Source of the DNA: Nocardioides sp. zg-1308
GTDB lineage: Bacteria; Actinomycetota; Actinomycetes; Propionibacteriales; Nocardioidaceae
Assembly: GCF_013155375.1 (NCBI RefSeq)
Contig: NZ_JABJQY010000002.1
Location: forward strand, 1,550,001-1,614,000
Length of the DNA: 64,000 nucleotides
Reading direction: 5' to 3'
Position 1 is the first letter of the stretch, and each line of letters starts with the position of its first letter. The translations under genes were made by a program, and so were the position numbers. Shown piece after piece: positions 9,124-19,100 of the stretch. The notes beneath the pieces are model-generated. The model was not told the DNA's origin and searched no databases. It was given only the letters and a program-made list of their open reading frames with translations.

Positions 9124-10638
9124 ATGAACGGTCGAACCCGTCTCGCCGCGCTCGCCCTTTCTCTGGCTGGACTCCTTGCCGCGCTGGGGGCCTGCAGCTC
9201 GAGCGAGCCGCCAGCTCGGACAGCTTCGACGGCGTTGGACAGTCCCGGCGCCGACACAGGTCTGGTTGAGCCGTTCGAGCCAGTCGACCTGTACGCCTCG
9301 ACGTCCACCCAGGGCGTCGCGCCGTCCAGCGCTCCGCAGCCATCCGCTCCGTGCTCCACAGGTCGGCCCGGTGCGTGGACGCTCGAGAAGCCGACGACGG
9401 TCGCGGGTCGAATCAGTTCCGCGGAGTACCTGACACCGACGGACATCATCGTCACCCAGGACGGGACAGCGACCGTCGCCTACCAGGGTGCGGGCCACTT
9501 GGCGCGCACCGCGGACGACCCGCCCGCCGCCGACGACCCCATGGACCCATCAGGCGGCCGTGACGAGACGTGGCTGGAGCCGGGCGACGACCACCTGGCA
9601 GTCGACGGCAGCGGAACCCAGACGATGGTCGTCCAGGAGCCAGTGCGGTTCAACTCGAACACGTTCACGCAGTTCCACGACCTGGTCGTCGCCGACCGGC
9701 CCGCCGGGGGCAGCTGGTCGACCGCCCCGGTGACGGCGCAGGACAAGGAGATCACCGGACGGGTCGACGTGGCCGTCAACGCCTCAGGCGCGGCGGTCCT
9801 TGTGTGGTCCCAGAACACGCGCTATCGAGCCATCTACCGGACCGCCGCCGGTGCGCCGTGGAGCGGCCCACAGCGCATACCCGCAGCTCGCGCGTACGAC
9901 TTCGACGTCGACATCGACGACGCAGGCCGCATCGTCCTCGCCTACGACCGCCCCTACGAGAATCCTCCGGGCGTCTACGCGATCCGACGCTCACGCGACG
10001 GCCGGTGGACACCCAGCAAACAGCTCAGCGGCCCGGACACCGAGCTGTTTGGCATGGCGTTGAACGCAGACGGGGTGGCCGTGGTCAGCCACGGACCGAC
10101 TGACGACGGCACGCCCCTCGGCCGCGTGCACACGTCGCGGATGACCGCCGACGGCACCTGGCAGGCACCCGTCCGCCAACCTCACTCCCTCGGACTGCAC
10201 GGCGTCAGCGTCGACGAGCGCGGGCGCGCGCTCATCGGGGGCTGGGACCGCGGCAGCCTGCGGGGTCGGTGGAGTCGCGCGGACGGCACCTGGCGCCAGC
10301 CGTTCAACATCGCAGCCGACGTTGACGACACCCGTCGGTGGGGTCTCGACCCGCACGTGACGGCGAACGGGCGCGGCGACGCGCTCGCCGCATGGGGCAC
10401 CAAGACGGGTGCCGGCGACCTGGGCCTGTGGGCGCGGTTCGCAGCGGCCGGGGGCGACTGGACCAAGCCGCAGCGCGTCACACCGACGACCCATCAGCCC
10501 ACGCGGTTCGACGCCGCCATCGGCGACTGCGGACACGCCGCCTTCGCCTGGACCTCCGGCAAGCCGCACCAGCTGCACATCCGGCGAGCCACACCGTCCG
10601 GCAACACCGGCAGGCCGGGGCAGGTGACGGGACGATGA
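9124..10638 (+). CDS. Lipoprotein with beta-propeller-like repeats
   Basis: 504 aa. The signal peptide MNGRTRLAALALSLAGLLAALGAC ends in a lipobox (LGAC, Cys24), followed by a Ser/Thr/Pro linker to about residue 75. The rest is made of repeats of the form DGxWxxPxxL...hxVDxxGxAhhhW, for example DGTWQAPVRQPHSLGLHGVS and DGTWRQPFNIAADVDD. This resembles sialidase/BNR-type propeller blades, but no catalytic residues can be assigned. The protein should sit on the outer face of the cytoplasmic membrane. The fragment just upstream is a broken paralogue, and the next gene is another lipoprotein. Function unknown. Confidence 0.8.
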   Translation: MNGRTRLAALALSLAGLLAALGACSSSEPPARTASTALDSPGADTGLVEPFEPVDLYASTSTQGVAPSSAPQPSAPCSTGRPGAWTLEKPTTVAGRISSAEYLTPTDIIVTQDGTATVAYQGAGHLARTADDPPAADDPMDPSGGRDETWLEPGDDHLAVDGSGTQTMVVQEPVRFNSNTFTQFHDLVVADRPAGGSWSTAPVTAQDKEITGRVDVAVNASGAAVLVWSQNTRYRAIYRTAAGAPWSGPQRIPAARAYDFDVDIDDAGRIVLAYDRPYENPPGVYAIRRSRDGRWTPSKQLSGPDTELFGMALNADGVAVVSHGPTDDGTPLGRVHTSRMTADGTWQAPVRQPHSLGLHGVSVDERGRALIGGWDRGSLRGRWSRADGTWRQPFNIAADVDDTRRWGLDPHVTANGRGDALAAWGTKTGAGDLGLWARFAAAGGDWTKPQRVTPTTHQPTRFDAAIGDCGHAAFAWTSGKPHQLHIRRATPSGNTGRPGQVTGR

Positions 10639-10757
10639 GGCGGAGGCGGACACAGGTCCCTCACGCCGCTCTCAACGCGCACTGGCCCTTCTCGGACGTT
10701 CTACGCGTGGGCACTCTGAGGAAGGGTGGACACCCACCCCGGGCAGTCGGGAGGGGC

Positions 10758-12065
10758 ATGCGAGGGGTCAGGTCCTTCGTCGTCGTGGTGGCTCTGGCCA
10801 CCTTGGTCGCGGGGTGCAACAGCGACGAACGCCGACCGCGCAGTGAGCCGGGCTCTCAGGACCCCACCAGCGAGAGCCTATCCACCGAGGCGCCATCCGC
10901 TGAGACCCCATCCGTCGAGGCAGCGTCGCCGGCCACAAAAGGGCCCATCTCGCAGGCGAGACGAGCGAAGCTCAACGGGTTCCTGGACAAGGCGCAGTTC
11001 CTTGACCGCATCGGCCCACAGTTCGAGCTGGACGACGTGGAGTACACCTCGCCCACCGACGCCGTGGCCGGTTTCACCGACCAGCGCGGAGCCTACTCGG
11101 GCACGGTCATCGCCACCACGAACGACAACTGGGCGCACGCGTCACGGCTCCACGTCAGCAGCGCCCTCGCTGACCTCGTCTCCCACACCCCACTCGGCGA
11201 TGGAGCGGTGGCCGTCAAGGCTCGACGCCAGTTCCCCCGCAAGAACTACCCGGGGTTCGTCCTGTACCCGAACGGCAGGACCAAGCCCCTGCGGGTCTTG
11301 AACCCGCAGGAACGCGGCCGGGGAGACGTGTTCCTCGACCTCGACCGTTGGGACAGCATCCTGTTCGACCTGGGCAGGGTCGACACGCGGCGGCTGTGGG
11401 CAGCCGACGTCAGCGGCGCGGAGGTCTACCCGGTCGAAGGCACACGGTTCGGTGACGTGTGGCAGCACGTACCTGGCCGCAGGGGCGCCATCTTGAGTGT
11501 CCAAGGGTTCGAGCGGCGCGGACAGCAATGGCGTTTCGAGTCCAGCACCGACCGCGGCCACACCTGGTCCACCACCATGGCTGACCTACCAGCGGGCAGG
11601 TCAGCCGGCGGCCCCGACTTCAACGGCAACATTTCGGGCATCGCCGTCGGGCCCGGGCACCTGCAGGCAACCGTATCGACGACCTCGTTGGAGGACGCAC
11701 CGTCGTACGTGAACGCGCTATGGCAGACCGAAGATGAGAAGCGGTTCCGTCAGGTCCCGCTGCCGTGGGACCGACCGTTCTTCGGCGGCGTCGCGTATGC
11801 CGCGGATGGCGCACTGCTGTTCGCCCAGGTCACGGGACCCGACACTTACTGCCAGAAGTCGCTCTGCACGCGACCCGGCACGATCTGGCGCTTCCCCCGG
11901 GGGAGCACCACGCCCGAGCTCCTGGCTGGTGCGCCAGCCTTGTTCGGCGCCTTCTGGTCGGTGGGGATCTACACATCCGGCGGTGTCATCGTCGCGCGCA
12001 CTGGGATGCGAACGATCGCCATCTCCCACGACGGCTACCACTGGACCCCGGTCACCCCCGGTTAG
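10758..12065 (+). CDS. Hypothetical lipoprotein
   Basis: 435 aa, preceded by a GGGAGGGG ribosome binding site. The signal sequence MRGVRSFVVVVALATLVAGC has its lipobox at Cys20. A Ser/Thr/Glu/Pro linker (about 25-60) with repeats such as TEAPSAETPSVEA follows. The remainder contains segments such as SSTDRGHTWSTTMADLP, VGIYTSGGVIVARTG and AISHDGYHWTPVTPG, which look like Asp-box (S/T-x-D-x-G-x-x-W) turns of a sialidase-like propeller. No active site was recognised. It may be a binding or sensor lipoprotein working with the neighbouring propeller protein. Confidence 0.78.
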   Translation: MRGVRSFVVVVALATLVAGCNSDERRPRSEPGSQDPTSESLSTEAPSAETPSVEAASPATKGPISQARRAKLNGFLDKAQFLDRIGPQFELDDVEYTSPTDAVAGFTDQRGAYSGTVIATTNDNWAHASRLHVSSALADLVSHTPLGDGAVAVKARRQFPRKNYPGFVLYPNGRTKPLRVLNPQERGRGDVFLDLDRWDSILFDLGRVDTRRLWAADVSGAEVYPVEGTRFGDVWQHVPGRRGAILSVQGFERRGQQWRFESSTDRGHTWSTTMADLPAGRSAGGPDFNGNISGIAVGPGHLQATVSTTSLEDAPSYVNALWQTEDEKRFRQVPLPWDRPFFGGVAYAADGALLFAQVTGPDTYCQKSLCTRPGTIWRFPRGSTTPELLAGAPALFGAFWSVGIYTSGGVIVARTGMRTIAISHDGYHWTPVTPG

Positions 12066-12091
12066 GGTCCAACCTGCGCTCCCTAGAGGGT

Positions 12092-12097
12092 TACGCT
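12092..12097 (+). promoter_or_regulatory. -10 box of the broken hydrolase gene
   Basis: TACGCT, then 6 nt, then the ATG at 12104. The promoter of this pseudogene still looks intact. Confidence 0.6.
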
Positions 12098-12103
12098 GCT
12101 CGG

Positions 12104-12992
12104 ATGGACCTCGGTCACGTGTCCTTGAGCGACGGCCGCCGCGTCGACACCTACGTCGGCGGCGACCCGGACGGGCCGCCGTCCTCCTCCAGCACGGAAT
12201 GCCGCAATGCCGGATGGTGGCCGCCCACTTGGAGGACGGCGCTTGCGAGGCCGGGGTGCTCGCGCTCAGCCGGCCCAGGTTCGGCCGGTCCTCATGGTCG
12301 GAACCCAGTCTCGCGTCCCGTAGCCGCGACGCCCTCGAAGTCGCCGCCGCCCTTGGCGTGGACACGTTCGCCGTCCTCGGCATCTCGTTCGGCGGCCCGT
12401 TCGCGGCCGCGACGGCGGCTGCCGACCCCGAGCGGGTCACCGCTCCCGGCAACTGTGTCGGGATAGGTCCTTGGCGCGTCCTCGACGCCGACGCCCCCGA
12501 CCTCGCCGCAGAGCTCGACATCCTCGCCCTCGACGACCAAGGCCGCACCGACGAGGACGCTGCGGCATACCCCGAGCTGATGGCGGGCGCATTCGACGAC
12601 ATGCTGCCAAGGAGTCCAATGAGGAGCTGATGGTCGCGTTCGACGCGATGGTGTCGCCGGACGGGAAACGAGACGTCGACTGGGACGCGTTCCCGCCTCC
12701 ATGGCGCAAGCGGTTCGCCCGCGACGTCCGTGAGGCGCTCACGACCTACGACGGCATGGCCCACGACAACGTCGCGGTCGACCGGGACTGGGACATCCAC
12801 CTGACGACCATCCGCCAGCCGACCTACCTCTGGTACGGCGCCGACGACGACCTGCTGCCCATCGAGCACGGCCGCTGGTGGAAGGAGCAACTCCCGCACG
12901 CGCAGCTGACCATCCGGCCCGGGACCGGCCACGGCGGCGCCTACTTCATCCACAGCGCCGAGATGCTCCGCACGCTGACAGATTCAGCCTGA
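12104..12992 (+). pseudogene. Alpha/beta hydrolase disrupted by two frameshifts
   Basis: Three reading frames must be joined. Frame 2 from the ATG at 12104 gives MDLGHVSLSDGRRVDTYVGG. Frame 1 from about 12181 gives VLLQHGMPQCRMVAAHLEDG and the nucleophile elbow LGISFGGPFAAA. Frame 3 from about 12604 gives AAKESNEELMVAFDAMVSPD through WYGADDDLLPIEHGRWW and the histidine region GTGHGGAYFIH. One base appears lost near 12178-12181 and another near 12600-12604. The reconstructed protein, about 295 aa, would be a complete hydrolase, so the damage looks recent. Either the gene is dead or the assembly has two indels here. Confidence 0.82.
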
Positions 12993-13141
12993 CACCCACG
13001 TCCGGCCCGGCGCCACACGCTAGGCCCCCCTCGAACTCCACCTCGCGCCTACCTGCGGCAGCAGCCGGGTCCAGCCAGCCACCCGACGGTCTCCAGCACC
13101 GCCACGCCAACCGACCCGCGTGGGGAAGTCGGCCCGCGCGT

Positions 13142-13168
13142 CAACAGCGGCGAAATGGGCTACGTCAG
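13142..13168 (+). repeat. Direct repeat copy 1 (island segment border)
   Basis: Contains GCGGCGAAATGGGCTACGTC at 13147-13166, which recurs with one mismatch at 16029-16048 on the same strand. The two copies bracket the HNH and Swt1-HEPN genes. Confidence 0.6.
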
Positions 13169-13234
13169 GGCGTCACCGATCCGCGCAGCGGTCTCGGTTT
13201 GTCGGTTTCCGACTCCTAGCGACAACACGCCGCC

Positions 13235-13240
13235 TACGGT
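13235..13240 (+). promoter_or_regulatory. -10 box, leaderless start of HNH gene
   Basis: TACGGT, then 6 nt, then the ATG at 13247. Confidence 0.65.
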
Positions 13241-13246
13241 TCGGAC

Positions 13247-13930
13247 ATGGCTCAAATGCTCAAGGAAGCTCAGGGCGCCGGCGTCACCACTGTTCGTCGT
13301 GGCGAGTTCTACGACCCGTATGGCGGGATGCGAGGCATGGGCTACCTACCGCAAGAGCTTGGGCTGGATCCGGATGAATGCGCGGATTTTGAGCCACCAG
13401 AGCCGACACGTGTGGGTACCGCCGACGTTGCATTCGAAGAGATTGAGGCACTGATGGATGCCGGGACCCTGTTCCACGTGTCTGCGGGTGGCTCCAGTTG
13501 CTATTTCCTCGGTGACACCATGCAACTGTCGGTGCAGGAGCCGGTGAGAGTCTGCGGGAATCACACGACAGATGTCTGGATCTATCAGGGGCGCGTGTAC
13601 ACAAGCACAGACCGTGCCTTGAATAGCGACGACGTTCTCGCGCTGGTCAACGAGTCGGCGAACCGGCGGCGATTGAGGTTGGCGAAGGCACGTGCGGCTA
13701 GCGCGTTGGTCCAAGGCGGGGACTTGCGGAAGACCAGGCCGTCGATTCCAAGTGAAGTGAAGATCGCCGTGTGGCAGCGAGATGGTGGCCAGTGCGTCGA
13801 GTGTGGCTCGAACGAAGCGCTGGAGTTCGACCACATCATCCCGTTCTCGATGGGGGGCTCCAGCACGATGCGCAACTTGCAACTTCTGTGCGAGCCCTGC
13901 AATGGACGCAAGGGCGCGACGCTCGGTTAA
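13247..13930 (+). CDS. HNH endonuclease
   Basis: 227 aa. The C-terminal third is an HNH nuclease of the zinc-ribbon type: Cys183-x2-Cys186, the catalytic core EFDHIIPFSMGGSS (Asp195, His196), Asn210, then Cys215-x2-Cys218-Asn219 and RKG. Residues 1-160 are an N-terminal region with a run of basic residues (ANRRRLRLAKARA, about 138-150) and no recognised fold. The metal-dependent nuclease should cut DNA. A TACGGT hexamer 6 nt before the ATG indicates a leaderless message. It is the first gene of the lower-GC island. HNH proteins of this type also occur outside defence loci, so its role here is inferred from location. Confidence 0.88.
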   Translation: MAQMLKEAQGAGVTTVRRGEFYDPYGGMRGMGYLPQELGLDPDECADFEPPEPTRVGTADVAFEEIEALMDAGTLFHVSAGGSSCYFLGDTMQLSVQEPVRVCGNHTTDVWIYQGRVYTSTDRALNSDDVLALVNESANRRRLRLAKARAASALVQGGDLRKTRPSIPSEVKIAVWQRDGGQCVECGSNEALEFDHIIPFSMGGSSTMRNLQLLCEPCNGRKGATLG

Positions 13931-14364
13931 AGCAGCGTCTTCGTGCCACACATCTTCGGAGACAACGAGGACTCGCGCCGCCGCGTGAACCGCACTAGCT
14001 TGCTCAATTCGCGCAGCCGTGTTGGCTGTCAACGACCTGGCACTCTGGGTCAGTTTCGTGTTGCTACGAATCTCGAAGCCGCAGCATCGCTTGCCGCGGC
14101 GGTACAACTACACATGCCTCTGCTGACGCCTCCTTGATATGCGTCGCGCTCGCGGCGGTAAGACCACAAGGCCTCGTGAGGAGATTGCGCTCGTCTCCTG
14201 ACCTCTATCGGGAAGCTTGTGCTGCGAACTTCCCGCGCACCTGGCTCGCGGACGTGACGATTCAGCGTGGATCGCTCGACGAGCGTTGATGCGCCCAGTC
14301 GTATGTTCCCGCTGGGGTTTTGCAACTCGCCGACAACGATTCCGTTGATGCATAGCATGCTGCC
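13931..14364. other. 433-bp gene-free stretch in the island
   Basis: No convincing gene was found. The only longer open frame is on the minus strand (to 14616) and runs antisense through the HEPN gene. The only recognisable element is the TAGCAT box at 14353-14358 that serves the GTG start at 14365. The sequence is less GC-rich than the flanks of the island. Confidence 0.55.
14353..14358 (+). promoter_or_regulatory. -10 box, leaderless start of Swt1-HEPN gene
   Basis: TAGCAT, then 6 nt, then the GTG at 14365. It decides this start over nearby out-of-frame ATGs. Confidence 0.65.
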
Positions 14365-15954
14365 GTGCCATACACCGCCCGCTGGGATCGCATCTCCGAC
14401 ACTGGTCCCCGGCAATTGCGCTTTCTCATCGATCAAGCACTTGGGATGCTCGCCGAAGACCTCCTCGAGAGGCTCGAACCGACGCTGCGAGAATTGGGCG
14501 GCGACGACTGGCCGCGGACGTTGGCAGAGCAGGTTGCCATGCCAAACCGGCGGGCGCACGAACTGTCCACCAAGGACGTGACGGCCTACGCCGACCTTCT
14601 CCGATCCCAAGCTCAAGGCTGGGAACCTAGTAGGACGAAGTTGCGTGGGGCACTAACGCGGGGGCGCCCTTATCGAGTCGTCGACCAGCTAATACGAGGC
14701 GTGGTCGACGTTCGCAACTCGTGGGCTCACCGAAGGGCCGTACTCGACGTTGATGCCGCGCGCACACATATCGCTGCCATCGTGCGGTGCGCGAGCGAAC
14801 TTGGTCTCGCCCGATTACCCGACTACCGAGCCCTTCAAGCTCACTTGTTGGAGGTAGCTGCCGGTCGACGCGAAGCGCCGCCGACCAACGACCAGATCGA
14901 GGCGATGGCCGTACAGATCGAGGCGCAGGGCCGTGAACTACACGTCTTGCGTGAGGGGCAAGAGCGGCGCGACGCCGAGGTTGAGGCGCTGGCCTCCAGG
15001 GCGGCGAACGCCGAAGACGAGGCACGGCGGGCAAGGCAGGCCGAGTCTGAGGTGCGCAAGCAGCAGGCCGAACTGGAGCGGACTACTCGCTCGGCCGACA
15101 AGGCGGCGGTCGTACAGGCGCAGCAGCAACTCGATCGGCTGGCAATCGAACGTGCCGCGCTCGAGGCTCAGCGCCGCGCCGCTGAGAACGAGGCGACGCA
15201 GATCGCGCAGGAGCGCGCAACGCTGGAGGCCGCGCGTGCAGAAGTGGCTCTGCGGGAGGCCGAACTCGACGCGAAGGATCGCGACCTTCAGGTCAGGATC
15301 GTGGAAGCCCAGTCCACCGTCACTCAGGATGAGCTTCTGGAGCGGCTGCGTGGGATCGTAGCTCGCACGCACGACTTCGCGGATCGGCCGCAGCCGGCGG
15401 CTGACGAAGAATTGCCAGCGCCCGGTGAGCATTGGCCGTACCAGCGTGGTTCGGAAGTGTGGACCTTGTCGAAGCAGCGTCGCCTGTTCTTTCGAGTGGA
15501 TGACGACACGACCTTGGCCGACCTGGTGGGCATCAAACGGGCCGAGGAGCTTGTGACCTCGTTTCTTGCGATCCGGCCGACGGGAGGTCGCGCTTGGGTT
15601 GACGTGGACGGCGACGCCGCCACATACGTCGACAGTCGACTCGTGTACCTGGGGCGTCTTGAGCAGGCCGCGACTAGCGATGAGCCTGCGCTAGGCGATC
15701 CAGTCGACGCTGCCACCGGACGCCGTTACACCGTTCGTCTGGGGTTGATCAAGGACAGTAGTGGTACCACGCTCGCCTCGGTGCGAGGAGCGCAAGCCTC
15801 TAAGAAGGTGATCGAACGCCTATTGCATGTTCGTCCTAAAGGAGGCGTATACCGCGTGAATCGAGAGGGGCGCGCAAGCACCTACTTGGAAGGGCGCTGG
15901 GTTTACGCAGGTACGGTTCGTGCGGCTGAATGGTTCCCAGGGCACGTGCGATAG
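14365..15954 (+). CDS. Swt1-type HEPN protein with coiled coil and duplicated C-terminal module
   Basis: 529 aa in three parts. Residues 1-150 resemble the Swt1-family HEPN domain, with the ribonuclease signature R-x4-H as Arg117-NSWA-His122. Residues about 175-320 are a long, highly charged coiled coil rich in Ala, Glu and Arg. Residues 364-431 and 455-517 are two copies of one module; compare SFLAIRPTGGRAWVDVDGDA-TYVDSRLVYLG with RLLHVRPKGGVYRVNREGRA-TYLEGRWVYAG. HEPN domains with R-x4-6-H are RNases in many toxin and phage-defence systems. The coiled coil and paired modules may assemble a complex or sense a trigger. It is convergent with the 1232-aa ATPase gene. The overall architecture is not one I recognise. 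Confidence 0.82.
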   Translation: MPYTARWDRISDTGPRQLRFLIDQALGMLAEDLLERLEPTLRELGGDDWPRTLAEQVAMPNRRAHELSTKDVTAYADLLRSQAQGWEPSRTKLRGALTRGRPYRVVDQLIRGVVDVRNSWAHRRAVLDVDAARTHIAAIVRCASELGLARLPDYRALQAHLLEVAAGRREAPPTNDQIEAMAVQIEAQGRELHVLREGQERRDAEVEALASRAANAEDEARRARQAESEVRKQQAELERTTRSADKAAVVQAQQQLDRLAIERAALEAQRRAAENEATQIAQERATLEAARAEVALREAELDAKDRDLQVRIVEAQSTVTQDELLERLRGIVARTHDFADRPQPAADEELPAPGEHWPYQRGSEVWTLSKQRRLFFRVDDDTTLADLVGIKRAEELVTSFLAIRPTGGRAWVDVDGDAATYVDSRLVYLGRLEQAATSDEPALGDPVDAATGRRYTVRLGLIKDSSGTTLASVRGAQASKKVIERLLHVRPKGGVYRVNREGRASTYLEGRWVYAGTVRAAEWFPGHVR

Positions 15955-16028
15955 CGACGAGACCGACCGCTCGTTCCGATCGACCCCGCCTGTCCTGTCC
16001 GCAGGCCCACCCGTCGGATAGGCAACAC

Positions 16029-16048
16029 GCGGCGGAATGGGCTACGTC
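16029..16048 (+). repeat. Direct repeat copy 2 (island segment border)
   Basis: GCGGCGGAATGGGCTACGTC, identical to 13147-13166 at 19 of 20 positions, with further similarity upstream (CAACA). It lies between the convergent HEPN and ATPase genes. Confidence 0.6.
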
Positions 16049-16142
16049 GGTTGACACCAACTGATGCAACGAACTTGACCGGCGCGGTGGTGGGACGTGA
16101 CTGGGAAGGAGAAGGTCGATCGTGGAAGGCGAATCCCCGCAG

Positions 16143-19100
16143 CTAGTCCCGGTCTTCCTCAGCCTCTTCTCGAAGCACGACGCTGAGTCGTGACCTGAGT
16201 GAATCGACGACGCCGTTACACCAGTGACTCACGCCCTCAGAGTCGGCATGGGCATGGCGCCACCCCTCGATAAGGGTTAGCTGATCGTAGATCCGCGAGG
16301 ACTCGTTTCCCCACCACGTCCCGCTGACGAATTCGCCGTAAAGCGAAGACTCGATGCGGCGATCCTCTGCGAACGTCGAGAGTAGATAGACCGCGACTTC
16401 GTTCATCTCCGCACCTGAGCCGACGGTCGATACGGAGGCAACGGCTCGCGCGCGATCCAGGTTGTCTCCGATCCAGTTGCGGACTTGGTCCAGTTCGATG
16501 AGCCCTCCGAACCAGCCATCAACGCCCATCGTCAGCTTCCAGTTGCCGGCTTGAATGGCGCTCATCACGAGCTCCCAAGCGTTGCGGCCGCCGGCTTGGA
16601 CGGCGACCTTGAGGACCTCACCCTCGTCCGCGGCGTACAAACGCAGGACGTCCTGGTCCACGAGATCCAGTACGAGCTGCGTAGTCGCGACCGGGTGTCG
16701 GCGACCTGCACGGGTGGCGAGCTGCCCCCAGGCCCACGTCTGGGTGCCCAGCGACGGAAAGTAAGCACGCAAAGCGAGCAGTGGCACCCAGATGTCTTGA
16801 AGTTCGGAGTCATCTCGGTCGTCATGCAGGGAGAGGCTGACGAAGTCCAGGAGCGCGTTGTAGTCCTCCTGCGAACCAACTCGTGGGACGAGGTCGCCGA
16901 GTCGGTCTGCAAGCTCGGCCGGTGGCATTTCCCGCCATACGGCAAATGACATCTGGACGACTTCAGCGACGGGTCGTTCGGTTGACAGCGACTCTGCCCT
17001 CTGTCGAGCGACGTCGGTTGCAGGTCCACGTGCGGTCAGGGCAAGTCGCACACCAGACGGCAGTGCTTGGCCGGCGTGTCCGTCGAGGAAGTCGTCGAAC
17101 GCCGTCTCCACGCCGGCCTCGACGCGTCCCCACAGGTATCCCACGAGGGCAGCGCTTCGATCGGCTCGTGCGAGGAGTGCGAGCCGCTCCTCGACCGCGG
17201 TGGATCCGCCGCTGAGCTGGGACAGCCCTTTGCCGAGGTCAAACTCTGCCGGAACTTCGACTTCTGCCTCCAGGATGTCGAGGATCGCAGCGGCAGGGTC
17301 ATCGAGCTGAGACGCGATGTCCAGGAGACGCTCCTTAGTCGCTGTGCTGTCGATGTCCCAGCGGCGCAGTCGTGACAACACGCGGAGGTCTTCCAGCGGT
17401 GTCGCTTGAGGCAGGGCCCGCCTCATCGCATCCAGGCCGTCGCGGCGGGCGGAGGTGTCGACATCTTGGTCACCGTCGCTTAGGTGATGATGCTGCCCGA
17501 CACGTTCAAAGAGACCACTGAGATTCTCGAGCTCGACCCGGGTGCGCTCGAGCGCCGATCCGCCGAGAGCGGAGATGATGGCTGTGAGGTGCTCGCGCAG
17601 CGGCTCGTGCTCGAGGATCGGGTGGATGGTGGACACCAGTTTGTCGATCGCGGAGGCAGCGACGTCGGGATCGCTGTCCGCAGCAAGAACAGCAAGATGA
17701 TCGAGCGCCGTTGAGCGGTACTGACTCACCTCCTCCCATGTCTCGGGTTGTCCCCGTCCTTCGACGAGGAAGCCGCGCTGGAGCTCGCCGGACAGCATGA
17801 TCGTCTCTCGGATGCTCAAGGCTTGGGCGCTCGCGCGGACGGCGAGCAGGCGAACCCTCGGATCGGTGTTGACTACAGCGCGACCGAGGTAGCCAAGGCG
17901 CTGCAGCGGTTTGGCCGCCGTCGCTGGAAGCATCAGCCCGAACAGTTCCACCCAGTTGCCGGTCGCGTTGTTCGACCACGTCTCGTTCTCAGCCAAAGCC
18001 AGGCGGAGAAGCGAATCGGCGGCCTCCTCGAACGTGTACGTGTGCCACACCAACTTATCGAGCGTCCAAACCAGTCCACGGCGAATCGAGGTTCGGCCGC
18101 GAAGCTCGTCCTCATCGGCCTCTGCGAGCATGCCCGCGATCATGCGGCTGACCTCGCGCGGCGCAACCATCGCCAGCTCGGTAAGAAGATCGGATGAGCC
18201 GGTGCGCTCGATCTCCTCGAGGGAGGCGAACGGGCCGTCGTTGTTAAGTAGGCGCACGACGGCCGAGCGCGTAGGGCCAAACTCACCAATGTCTGCGGCT
18301 CGTCGAAACAATCGGGCACTCATGCTTGGGCTGAGTCGGGGAAGGAGATCCCGAACGATCCGATCGCTGTACTCGCTCCAGGCGGCTGAAGCCAGGTAGA
18401 CCGCCATTGGGTGCGGCGTGACGGCGCGATAGCGTCCGTGGCTGCTCAGCAAACCTGCCTCGGTCAGGCTGCGAGCCGCCGCACGCAGGTCAGTCGGGCT
18501 GAAGCCGAAGACCTCCGCAAGCAACTCCAACTCGCCGGCGAGCTCTCCTTCATAGCCAATCCTGGAGAGCAGCGCCAGGACGCTACAGGCTAAAAAATCT
18601 GATCCCGTGGGCAGCGACTGGCTCACGAACTGTGCAATCGCTTCGGGTGTCACCAGGTCAGCGGTGCGGACCTCAGGATTTCTGGCGACGTGCTGAGCGA
18701 CGTACAGGGCATATCCGATGTTCCCCTCGGCAATCTCGACGATGAATCGACGAACCTCTGCCCGAAGGCTGGGCTGGTTACGCTCGATCAGGGAGTCCAT
18801 CGCCTCGGCATCAAACGGGGCCAACGCGAACACCGGAGCGATCAGCCCGCCCTGTGAGTCAGGTTCACCGATGGTGATCAGCCGAAGGCGGCTACCTGCT
18901 GGGATGACCTCGGCCAAAGACTTGTGCAGGTCGCGTGAACATTCATCGAGCACGACAATGCCGCTTCGATGCTGGGATAGCAGGTGAGTGAGAACTCCGC
19001 GGGGGCTGTCGTCCGCCTTTAGGTACACGATGAGCGACTCCAAGCCGGACCCTCGAAAGGTCTCCAGGGCCAACCGTGTCTTGCCCAGGCCGCTGACCCC

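Noticed and set aside
14050..14616. Minus-strand open frame of 188 codons
   Set aside because: Its 5' part is antisense to the Swt1-HEPN gene, which has a clear promoter and domain; the remainder shows no family similarity.
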